Positions 23,661 through 32,830 of a stretch of DNA of 64,000 nucleotides are shown in pieces. The DNA is from Amphiura filiformis (taxonomy: Eukaryota; Echinodermata; Ophiuroidea; Amphilepidida; Amphiuridae), in assembly GCF_039555335.1 (NCBI RefSeq), contig NC_092641.1, positions 34,807,548 to 34,871,547 on the forward strand, in the 5' to 3' direction. The position numbers and the translations under genes are program-made. Each line of letters starts with the position of its first letter. The first letter of the stretch is position 1. The notes under the pieces were generated by a model, which saw nothing but the letters and a program-made list of their open reading frames with translations, ran no database searches and was not told the origin of the DNA.

Positions 23661-24019
23661 GTATTGTGTCCATCTCTGAATCTGAAGATCTTACTTCTGT
23701 GATATGAGCAAATCGTCCAGCCACTACAAGTATTGTGGGTGCAATTGATACAACATTTGTCATAAGCTGTTGAGATAGGAACTCGGCAAGATTTGCTTTA
23801 TTCTCTCCAAGGGAGAAAATTAGTCCAGTTATTCGGTACAGGAACGTTGTGGTGATCTATTACCCGGCGTACTGGTCGATAGCCCAGGTTCGTTTTGTTC
23901 TGGTTCCATGTCTTGATGGAATCATGCTGGTAGCTGTCAACGGTTACGTCAATTATCTCAAACTCAGTCCCCATAGTAAATCGCATATCCCAACTTAGAT
24001 GCGTTAGTTCAAGTGGCAA
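23661..24019 (-). pseudogene. Decayed transposon-type ORF, 5' part
   Basis: Minus-strand frames read VPVPNNWTNFLPW, then (after a frameshift) ENKANLAEFLSQQLMTNVVS and TILVVAGRFAHITEVRS, which lead toward the segment that resumes at 21825. The order agrees with one protein family (VPVPxNWxxFL..ENKxxLxxFL..). Upstream, WDMRFTMGTEFEIIDVT and DSIKTWNQNKTN may belong to the same protein. It is broken by a frameshift near 23815 and by the 1.8 kb insertion. Confidence 0.6.
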
Positions 24020-24064
24020 CGATTCAGCGGTCTACAAACATCTTGAGGGTAGTGGTCACAGCTT

Positions 24065-24365
24065 TGACATTGACAAAGTTGTCATTTTGGACCGTGAACC
24101 ATGTTGGTTCGAGTGGGGAGTCAAAGAAGCAGTGTGGGCGAGCCGAACAACCGTCCCTCAACACGAGCGGGGGCTGTAGAATGAATCTGTCACATGGTTG
24201 GGATCGTGTCATCAAGCAACCTCCTCATCGATTGCATGACCTCATCGAGTTGTCATTTTGAACCGTGAAACCTGTTGGTTCGTGGGGGTTCGAGCTGGGA
24301 GTCAAAGAAGCAGTGTGGTACGAGCCAAACATCTGTCCCTCCAGGAGCGGGGGCAACCTCGGATG
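24065..24365. repeat. Direct duplication of about 115 bp
   Basis: The stretch starting GTTGTCATTTTGGACCGTGA near 24078 and running to the GAGCGGGGGC motif is repeated at about 24248-24352 (GTTGTCATTTTGAACCGTGA). Both include GGGAGTCAAAGAAGCAGTGT and CGAGCC.AACA.C.GTCCCT. Similarity is about 85 percent by eye. Confidence 0.75.
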
Positions 24366-25492
24366 ACCCTAAATCATCCATGGAGGGATAGGGAGATAAA
24401 TCCCCCAAATATTTTGACAGGGGTGGCACATACAATCATCACCTCCCAATGTTGACACCTGTATGTGTAACATGATTTTTGGTCATTTAAACCTAACAAG
24501 TGCACATTTTCGCGTGCATGTATTCCACTTTTACATCACTATATTTCATTATTTTGGATTGAAACATTATTTAGTTTTGCTTTCCTGATTGTTTTTGAAA
24601 AGTTCCAACATATGAAATATGTGAGATTTAAAACAACATTAAACAGTTTCATTGAATCAAACAAATTTTTAACACTTTGATGATGACCAAGAGATTAACG
24701 CGTTGAAGATGTGATCATATTATGAAATTGGAAATGACAACAATTTCAAAACAATTTTGTTTTATTTTGTTTTGTTTTGTTTTGAACAAAAAAATAATAC
24801 AGAAAAATGGTGGAACTTTCCTTGACTTGAAATGAAAGAAAAAAGTTGCACTGAAATAAATCACATTGTTTCTGACAAAAAAATAAAATTGTTTTGGCAA
24901 GAATTACTACTGGATTTACCTAACATGAGAAAAAAAAAAGATCTTTTGGTCATCGTTATCTAAAATTACTGGTGTGATCAATGCAAAGTAGATTGAAGAC
25001 TGCAGACTCCATATCTGGTCTTGTTGACTCGGCAGTGATGAGATGAAATGGAATCACACCATGTGATGTAAATGTGTATTATTGCAAAATGTGTGCTATG
25101 TATTTGATACAGGTTGACAACTGTATCGGTGTTAGGGGCTAAGCATTGTGCATCATAATGCTTCTTACAAGTGAGCATAGTACAGTATAACTCAATTGCG
25201 TTTCAACACATAAAATACACTGTGGACTGCAATTCAACTTTAAAACTGTGAATCACTTGGCAGCCTAAAATAAGAATTTTCTTGCTTTGCACTTTTGATT
25301 TGATTGATTTCGGAACTTAACATGAAAAAAAATGTGAATAAGAAATGCAATGCGTGCAAACTGTGCTAAATGCGTGCTAAAGTACGCTTATGCTATAACC
25401 TAGCTAGCTATACGCGTAAACTATAAAAAAAGTTAAGTTGCAGTTATGTTCTAAAAACTCAAGTCCTGGATCCCTAAGATGCACTATATCAA
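24366..25492. other. Non-coding stretch downstream of the gypsy element, no LTR recognised
   Basis: AT-rich, with a (TTTTG)n run near 24755. A 3' LTR of the minus-strand gypsy element should lie here, but I see no block that returns beyond 30200. The LTRs may be lost or too diverged for inspection by eye. Confidence 0.4.
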
Positions 25493-26652
25493 TCACACAA
25501 CAAAATCTTGCAGATGTCCTGGCAATCTTCTGTTTCTTTGTGGTCGTTGTCTAGCTGGCACTTGGGGTTGTGGTGCTGGTGGTGCTTCAACTGTAGGATC
25601 TTCATCATCGTAGTCACTAAGATCTGGCTGCTGTTCGATGTCTTTCAGCTGACAGTGCGTCTTCTTGTAGTACGAGCTGTTCCTGGTAACAGTTCTATTG
25701 CCATCGCTTGCGGTGATCATGCTCCCTTTCACTTTTGTAACTTTGTACAGCTGTGTGTGATAAGGTGTTTGGTGCGATCTGAAGGAAGCGTCTCTCTTCA
25801 GGAGGACTGTGTCTCCCACATTTAGAGTCTTTGGGACCGAGTTCTTGCGTTTTTCGGCATTTGCCTTCATTGTTTGTTTGTTTTTTCTGTCATGACTGCG
25901 AACTTTATTGTTCTTGGGTTCTGGCGATATCTCCGGCAGTCGTGTGCGTATCGGACGACCGAATAGGAGTGTTGCTGGTGCTTCGCCTGTGGAACTATGG
26001 GGGGTCGCTCTGTGATTTCTTAGATACTTATTTAGGGCTTGTTTCCAATTTTGCTGTTCTGTTGTAGCAGTACGATACAACTTTTTCAAGTTCCGCATCA
26101 TTCTTTCTACTTCTCCGTTGGCCTAGGGCCAAAGTGGTGTTACTTTGCGGTGGTGGAAGCCAGAATATTGAGCAAACTGAGCAAATTCTGCACTATTGGA
26201 TGGGGGGACCGTTATCAGTACGGACTGTAACTGGAATGCCATAAGCAGCAAAAATGGTATCAAGCTTAGGAACGACTGTTTTGGCTGAGGTTGACTTGAT
26301 GACTTCTATGACTGGAAATCTACTGTAATCGTCGAGAACTACCATTAGATATTCTCCTGTGGGTAATTCCTTGAAGTCAATGCTCAACTGTTGCCATGGA
26401 CCAGGTGGTAGGTCTGACATCTTAAGTGGTTCACTTGTATTCCTTTCAACTGTTGATGCTTGGCATGGTAAGCAGGAAGCTACTGTTTGTTCTACCAGGT
26501 GATCAATTCCAGGAAACCAGATTTTGAGACGCATAAGTTGTTTTGTTTTGATGATTCCCTGATGCCCTTCATGAGCAATGTTTACTGTTCTCTGTTGGAG
26601 ACTCTTTGGAATCACAGTGCGGGGGTCTCGTAGTAGTATGTTGTGTTCTGCA
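25493..26652 (-). pseudogene. Gypsy integrase fragment
   Basis: The zinc-binding HHCC domain is visible as HEGHQGIIKTKQLM with two later Cys in SCLPCQ. The catalytic core shows LSIDFKELP and TDNGPP. A frameshift follows near 26200, and a TAG in place of the expected Gln codon near 26126. The core then resumes with NGEVERMMRNLKKLY and the C-terminal VGDTVLLKRDASFRS segment, ending in LPGHLQDFVV and a stop. Inactive by frameshift and stop. Confidence 0.9.
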
Positions 26653-27365
26653 TTAACGCTAAGTTCATTGCGGACTTTGTATAAACTCTATGTCTTTCTT
26701 GTTTGCAGCTGTGGCTCTTTGCTGGACTGTGTGCCATTGATTGTTATTGATTGCCCAAATGCATTCTTGCAGCACTGTGTCATTCTGTGTTTCAAGTTCT
26801 ATTTCAGCTACTGTAAGGGATTTGGGAACTGCATTTGAAGTTATCAGGTTGACATATTCTTCTGCCATCTTTTCTTCTCTACTGGAAGACTTGGTACATG
26901 GAAGTGGATGGCGCGACATATAGTCGGCAGGATTTGATTTTCCTGGTTGGTACTTGAGTGTGTAGTCATACTCCTGTAGTCTCATTAACCATCGCTCAAT
27001 GCGTAATGGTGGCTTGGATGAGGGGTTATTAAAGATGGAGAGTAGTGGCTTGTGATCTGTTACTACTTCAAATTCACCTCCATACAAGTACATGTGGAAA
27101 TGTTTGACACCCCACGCGACTCCTAGCGCTTCACGTTCAGTCTGAGAGTAACGTTGTTCTACTTCTGTTAAAGATCTACTGCCTAGAGCTACAAGGTAGG
27201 ATGTAGTGTCACCCTCGTGTTGAATCATCGTGGCACCACGACCAACTGGGCTGGCATCAACAACTACTTCTGTTTGTAGATCCTGGTTGAAGTAAGCCAT
27301 TTTACAATGTTCAGTTATGGCATTCTTGATTTCTTGCAGGGCGATTTCCTGCGGACCTTGCCAGG
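26653..27365 (-). pseudogene. Gypsy RNase H fragment
   Basis: After the frame change the sequence reads VVDASPVGRGATMIQ, with the first catalytic Asp. It then shows SRSLTEVEQRYSQTEREALG with the catalytic Glu, VVTDHKPLLSIF with the next Asp, and the tether IERWLMRLQEYDYTLKYQPG followed by ADYMSRHP. This is the standard Ty3/gypsy RNase H. A single extra base near 26690 then breaks the frame toward integrase. Confidence 0.9.
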
Positions 27366-27373
27366 TCCATCCA

Positions 27374-28016
27374 CTTGACCTTCTCTTTTGTGAGTTGTCT
27401 CAGTGGTTCTGTGATTGTGGCAAGTTGTGGTATGAAGCGTGCGCAGTATGTGGCTAGTCCAAGGAGACTGCGGACTTCCTCTTTGGATGTCGGTGGTGAA
27501 GCATTCTGTAAAGCTTTCACTTTCTCTGGGCAGGGTGAAATTCCCTCACCGCTGAATGTGTGACCAAAGAAATCGACTGAGTTCAAACCAAACTTGCATT
27601 TGTCTTTATTGACTGTTAGATTTCTGTCTTTAAGTCTTTGAAGACAATGTCTGAGGCGTTCTTTGTGCTCTTCTGGATCTTTGCCAAAGACAAGAATGTC
27701 ATCTGAGATGTTTATGACTCCATCAAGGCCTGCTAACGCTGACTGGATTAAATTTTGGAACTTCTCGGCAGCGCTGTTTACTCCGAAATTTAACCTCTTG
27801 AACTGAAAGAGACCAACATGAGTTGAAAACACTGTAAGATATCTGGAATCTTCATGGAGCTCTATCTGGTGGTAACCATTCTTCAGATCTAATTTCGAGA
27901 AGACTGTAGCACCATTAAGACTGGCTAGAATGTCATCTATGGTGGGCGTGACATTCCGCTCACGCTGAATTGCTTTATTTGGAGCTCTCATGTCGATGCA
28001 TAGTCTAATCTCATTT
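27374..28016 (-). pseudogene. Gypsy reverse transcriptase fragment
   Basis: The coding sequence resumes directly after the MITE with EIRLCIDMRAPNKAI. It carries the palm motifs VFSKLDLKNGYHQIEL, LPFGVxSA-like NFGVNSAAEKFQ and ISDDILVFG, followed by the thumb motif FFGH and SLLGLATYCARFIP. The metal-binding pair in the ISDD motif is intact. The frame is lost at the TGGA duplication at 27366..27373. Confidence 0.9.
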
Positions 28017-28607
28017 GTGACCCGGCAGCACAAACGAGCCGTAAATTCCCTAAATTGTATTCTGTGTTACGGTGTAAAATGTGTACGAAGGTCGTATTCA
28101 TCGATAACTTAAGCTGGCCCGACTTCCGTCTTATTTTGATAGTCAAAAACTAATCAATAATCCTATTGTTGAAGTGGATAATAAGCTTCTACCTTAGATG
28201 GCCGGCTATAGAACTTTTAATAGCTCTGGTCTTTGTTTGCTTTTGCTAAATCCTGTGCAAGTGGTGGGTTACCAGGCATTGTATTTTGTACAGGTATGCA
28301 TAAACAACAATTAACAATGAGAGAACTTTCTTAAACCTCGTTGACTTGGGGATGATTTGAAATGACCGCCAATTATGACTGTTTGATATATATTGCCAGC
28401 AATGTGGAAAAAGAGACACATGTAAAAACGTAAAAAGCTATAATTTTGTTGAAGGAGCAAAGTTTAACAAACCATAACCTCGCTTCTGGATATCGTTTGA
28501 AGTCAAATGATATACCATTTTTAAGTTTATGATGTTTATTTTTAAACACGAAATAAAACAAAATTGACCGGGGAGGATATTACGGCTCATTCGCCGTGGA
28601 CGGTCAC
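28017..28607. mobile_element. MITE with GTGACC tips and 4 bp ATTT duplication, inside gypsy RT
   Basis: Flanked by ATTT (28013..28016 and 28608..28611). Terminal inverted repeats of about 28 bp begin GTGACC and share an inner GAGCCGTAA. Gypsy reverse-transcriptase codons stop at one edge and resume in the same frame at the other once one ATTT copy is discounted, which fixes the boundaries to the base. No coding capacity. A second element with the same tips and an AAAT duplication is at 39849..40109. Superfamily unknown. Confidence 0.9.
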
Positions 28608-30152
28608 ATTTGGACTTTTTGGTTTCTTCACAACTGTAATTGGTGAGACCCATGGTGTCGGCTTGTCTGTCACCGTTTCTATGACATCAAGATCTTGTAG
28701 GCGTTGTAATTCAGCCTCAACTTGTTTCCGGACTTGGAATGGTATTCTTCTGTGTGGCTGGGCTACTGGCTGTATGTCTTCATTAACATGTAGCTTGCAT
28801 GTTGTTTCAGTAAGCTTTCCTAGGCCCTTAAAGCAATCTTGGTATTCTGCTAAGATTTGGTCTATAGTCTGATCAGTGTCTATTTCACAAACTATGTGAA
28901 TTATGTGTAAGGATTTGGCTGTGGCATAGCTAAGTAGAGACTCACGGACAATTTTGACAACGTAAAATGCGGTACGGAGTGTTTCACCGTTGCAGACGAC
29001 TGTGACATACATTTTACCAAGAACATGAAGCCTCTTCTTGGCGCCATACGCATAAATCTTGGTACGTGTCTTATGTAGTTTGGGTTTAGTTTTCAGCTTA
29101 TTGTACTGATGTCTGCTCATTACGTTGACCGTTGCTCCGGTGTCAAGCAATAAATTGACTTGTTGACCATCAAGCTTGAGTTTTATATGTGGTTGCTTGT
29201 CTACATCATTGGTTGTGTAACTTGTGGCACGGAGGACAAAAGCATACTCCTCTTCATCACTGTCGGGATTTTGTGCATCGCTGTCACTGGTGTGAGCAAT
29301 GGCGTTTGCTTGGGCGCGTGCCTTTTGCCTGCATACCGTAGAAAAATGTCCTTTTTTTCGACAGAAGTTGCAGCATTTTCCAACTGCAGGGCAATCGCCT
29401 TGTTGAGGATAGTCTCCTCCGCAGTTTCTGCAGCTCCGTTTACCCGCTGATGGCTTTGACTTGAATTCAGCCTTATTGGTTGAACCTGACTTGATACCAT
29501 ATTTGCTTTTTTGGGGGGGGATTTTTGCACTTGATTGACCACGAGATTTCACTGATTTAGAATGCACTGCATTGGCCTGATGATGTGACTTATCTGATTG
29601 TGACATGTTTGCTACTTGTACAGTCGCAGTTTTTTTCACCTGAATGGTATGTATTGCCTTTTTCAAAGTCAGATCGTCTTTGCGCAACAATCGTTGTGCA
29701 AGTTTATTATTTGACAGTCCAAGGATGATTCTGTCCAAGATCAAGCTGTCTTTAAGGTCGCCAAACTCACACGTTTCGGCAAGGGTGCGCAGTGCCGTTA
29801 CGAAGGAGTCAACAGACTCGCCATGTTTCTGTGCCCGGGTATTAAATATGTACCTTTCATACGTGAGGTTTTTCTTACCGGCACAATGTGCAGCGAATTT
29901 GGCAATGCCTGGGTCAATTTTATTTGCATCACCTTCATTTTCCCATTCAAATGTATTGTACGTGTCTACTGCTTCTTGTCCTACAACACTTAGAAATGTA
30001 GCAACTCGCTGTGCATCAGATTTAGTGGCTATACCTGTAGCAAGTTCGAAATTTTCATATCGTTGGCGAAATTTCTTCCAAATGTCTGCCAAAGTACGGT
30101 TAGACATATCGAGTTCTGGTGGCGGTGGTATCGTTGTAAATGCTGCTGCCAT
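28608..30152 (-). pseudogene. Gypsy gag, protease and start of reverse transcriptase
   Basis: The open frame starts at MAAAFTTIPPPP (ATG 30152). The N-terminal half is a gag-like helical region with the conserved type FVTALRTLAETCEFGDL and LILDRIILGL. Then come a basic linker, zinc-knuckle cysteines (CRNCGG and CCNFCRKKGHFSTVC), and an aspartic protease with the active-site LLLDTGATVNVMS. The start of reverse transcriptase follows, with VAQPHRRIPF and PWVSPITVVKKP. The frame ends in the MITE that starts at 28607. In a functional element gag and pol would be a single or shifted frame; here they are one frame up to the insertion. Confidence 0.9.
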
Positions 30153-30271
30153 GATTGTTTGTTTACATCTACGTCGTGCACGTGAGATTTGCAAACCGGC
30201 TCAAATCATGCAGAATTTCTCAATGATAACACTTGTCTACTGAGACGCTGCAATCCATTGATCACCACTAA

Positions 30272-30430
30272 AGGTCATAGCTTTGCGGTGCAGTGCGGTA
30301 ATGTCGATTACTTTTTGCCGCAACTCAACGCAACTTATTATTGCGATACCGCAATGCAGTATTTTGCAGTACAGTGAGTTCGGCAACGCACCGCATCGCA
30401 GAGTAATTGCGGCGTAGTATGAGCGGACCT
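30272..30430. mobile_element. Harbinger-like MITE, short copy
   Basis: Flanked by TAA on both sides (30269..30271 and 30431..30433). The tips are AGGTCATAGC and the complement of AGGTCCGCTC. The inside shares TTGCGGTGC, GATACCGCAATGCAGTA and GCAACGCACCGCATCGCA with the elements at 58323..58547 and 59334..59666. A 3 bp TAA duplication is typical of PIF/Harbinger. It lies directly upstream of the gypsy gag and may have replaced the 5' end of that element. Confidence 0.75.
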
Positions 30431-30433
30431 TAA

Positions 30434-30932
30434 GTGCTGAAAATTTTCATGATAAGTATTAATAATATTATCAAAAAAGTATCCCTAAGAATTTGGTATG
30501 TACTAGCCAAAGAGCTTCCAATAGAATAGAGTGGTAATAGATTATGTAATGCTTTGTTCGTTTGATGCCGATTAGAGTTTGCGACAGGCTATTCATAAAA
30601 GTGGTACCATTGTTTCGAACAAAGGGGTTCCGCCATTAAATTGGTCACTGATCCGGCATCATATTAACGCTCTACACAACAGGTGAGTATCAATAAGTGA
30701 CCACAATACAGTCATGTGTAAGGGCAGTCATTTGTAAAGTGGTACCATTGTTCTAACATATCCCAAATGTGTGCTTGAATGGGTCTGAAGTCTATAAAGG
30801 AAGCTTTAGCTGTCGATCTTTACCACCCACCTGACTTTAGGCGCTTCATTTAAATAAATTGAATGCTCTTGCTGATCGATTACACATCAGAATGTATTAA
30901 GGCTGCCATGTCCACATATCTATATTACTCTA
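30434..30932. other. Non-coding stretch, no gene seen
   Basis: No coding region. One phrase (GGGTTCCGCCATTAAATTGGT near 30626) recurs with changes near 60965 (GAGTTCCGCCATTAAATCGG), so it is part of a dispersed repeat. Confidence 0.45.
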
Positions 30933-32447
30933 CAGGGTGGGCCATTAAAAACTTCACACTTTTTCGATGGCTTATTTCTCAGAAATAAAAACACATATTG
31001 AAATAAGTTGAACATAATTGTAAACCTCTATGTCTGGACTGTCATTGCTGAAAAGGGCAGTAACATCCATGGTCTAATTACAAAATGGCGACCATTTAAA
31101 GCAGAGAAGTCAAAAACCACTTTGCACACACGTAAGACTATAGACAATGATCATGCATATTAAGTTTTTAGGCTTAAGCAAGTTTTAAACAAGTTTGATG
31201 ACTCTATATGCATTTACTTGAGTGTCATTGCCGGGATCATCGGACTCATGCGTGTATGAGTTGTTTACTGTTTGAAAATCATTCACCTGTGAAATTGACA
31301 CAAAAGGCTGATTGGGCATGCTCATTTACATAACAAATACACTAGTTTTGGAGGGAACTTCAAATTTAAAATGCCTTGCGTGCGTTCTTGTCATTCATGT
31401 TAGAGATACCCGTGTAAGTACTTTGAGGTGATTCTTGCTGTTCAAAATGCGGCAGTTTACAAAGGAGGAACGAATTTTCATCGAGGAGGGAATTTCAAGA
31501 ACCGGAAAGGTGCGCTCTGTCCTGAATGCATGGCCAAACCAGTTTCCGAATACCAGACTTCCTAGTCGCCGACACATCTATAATATTAAACAAAAGTTTC
31601 ACTTACATGGAACTGTTCTCAATCGGAACAAATCTAACAGTGGGAGACCACGAACAGGAAGATCAGCCAATCACATTGCCGATGTTAGAAGGGATTTGCA
31701 AGCTAACCCAAGATTGAGTACTCGACGGAACAATTGTCCCCATATTCCAAGGACAACGTTCAGACGAATCATCACTCATGATATCGAATGGCACCCTTAC
31801 AAGATCCTTAAGCGTCATGGACTGCAACCAGGAGATCCAAATCGGCGACTTCAGTTTTGTAACTGGTTAGTTAACAGAGCATGTCGCTTTCTTGATACCG
31901 CTGTTGTTGTTGACGAGGCTTGTTATATCTCTATATAAGATTTATGTTATAGTGCAATAACCATCATGAAGACTCGGGTATAAAATTATGCACATTATCT
32001 AGAATGCGACTGCAAACAAACGTTAACTGCGCAGATTATTTAAAGCTACTGTTACATATTCTGTTCAACTGGAAGGCTACATATTCTGTTTGAAAAAGAA
32101 ATATTTATTTAAATATGGTTAATTTACAAGAGAAATATTGACAGAACTTTCATGCGTACTGTTATTTTTCTTCCTTTGTTCCTAATCCATTGTGGTGTGA
32201 ACCAGTGACCACCATATATCGCGTGATCATCCGCTCCATTTGACTTACGTGTGTGCAAAGTGGTTTTTGACCCCCTTGCTTCAAATGGCCGCCATTTTGT
32301 AATTAGACCATGGATGTTAATGCCCTTTTCAGCAATGACAGTCCAGACATAGAGGTTTACAAATATGTTCAACTTATTTCAATATGTGTTTGCACTTTTG
32401 AGAAATAAGCCATCAAAAAAGTGTGAACTTTTTAATGGCCCACCCTG
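30933..32447 (+). mobile_element. Tc1/mariner-like transposon with 204 bp terminal inverted repeats
   Basis: Flanked by TA (30931..30932 and 32448..32449). The tips are CAGGGTGGGCCATTAAAA, and the inverted repeats 30933..31136 and 32244..32447 have equal length. A transposase reading frame (31447..31938) stops after the first catalytic-like DE motif, so the 3' half of the gene is deleted. Non-autonomous in its present form. Confidence 0.93.
31447..31938 (+). pseudogene. Tc1/mariner-like transposase, truncated after its first catalytic motif
   Basis: Starts at ATG 31447 with MRQFTKEERIFIEEGISRTG, a DUF4817-like helix-turn-helix, then SRRHIYNIKQKFHLHGTVLN and a GRPRTGR linker typical of the IS630/Tc1/mariner group. 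A second HTH with IPRTTFRRII and HPYKILKRHGLQPGD leads into the start of the DDE domain. The protein ends in TAVVVDEACYISI, where full-length relatives continue DEAHF and another 150 residues. The later Asp/Glu residues are missing. About 164 codons remain of roughly 340. Confidence 0.85.
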
Positions 32448-32569
32448 TATAATGGTAATCGCTATACGCATACATGTAAGTATAAGTATAGGCCTATAAA
32501 GGTTGTTTTAACAAATGTCCATTTAATTTTATTTTAAGGAGATTGGTATAGAAATAGTGGCGTACCCAA

Positions 32570-32830
32570 CGAGGGGAGGGGGATTGGGGAGGGCAGATTC
32601 ACCCCTGTGAGAAGTCTTGGGAGGGGGGAGGAGGAAGAGGTGAGGAGTGGATATGGAGAATGAGAGAGGGCTGGAGGAAGGGAGAAAGAGGAAGAAATGA
32701 AGAGATATAATAAAGACAAGTAGATAAATAGAAATATAAGGAAAATGATGGGAATGAGCTGAGAGAGGGAGGGTGAGAGGGGACAAGGAGAGCGAGGGAA
32801 TGATCAAGTATAGGCCTAAGTAACAAAAAA
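32570..32830. repeat. Polypurine tract
   Basis: About 260 bp of almost uninterrupted G and A on the plus strand (GGAGGGGGATTGGGGAGGGC, then GAGAGAGGGCTGGAGGAAGG-type sequence). Such mirror-rich purine tracts can form triplex DNA. Similar tracts stand at 48070..48220 (purine) and 45580..45715 (pyrimidine). Confidence 0.85.

Larger units (their letters stand above)
25493..30152 (-). mobile_element. Degenerate Ty3/gypsy LTR-retrotransposon, internal region
   Basis: Minus-strand coding order is gag with CCHC knuckle, aspartic protease, reverse transcriptase, RNase H and integrase, the Ty3/gypsy order. The gag starts at ATG 30152 (MAAAFTTIPPPP). The frame is disrupted by the MITE at 28017..28607, a 4 bp TGGA-type duplication near 27366..27373, a 1 bp insertion near 26690, a frameshift near 26200 and an in-frame TAG near 26126. 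No LTR pair, polypurine tract or clear primer-binding site was found. The 5' side runs into a MITE at 30272. This is a dead copy; no complete protein can be made. Confidence 0.93.

Noticed and set aside
13646..25492. Missing upstream exon of the HNMT-like gene
   Set aside because: I looked for a minus-strand GxGxGExD motif next to splice sites and found no convincing match. It may lie beyond the gypsy element or outside the window.
29644..30243. 199-codon plus-strand ORF opposite gag
   Set aside because: Antisense shadow of the gypsy gag frame. Codon composition follows the minus-strand gene.
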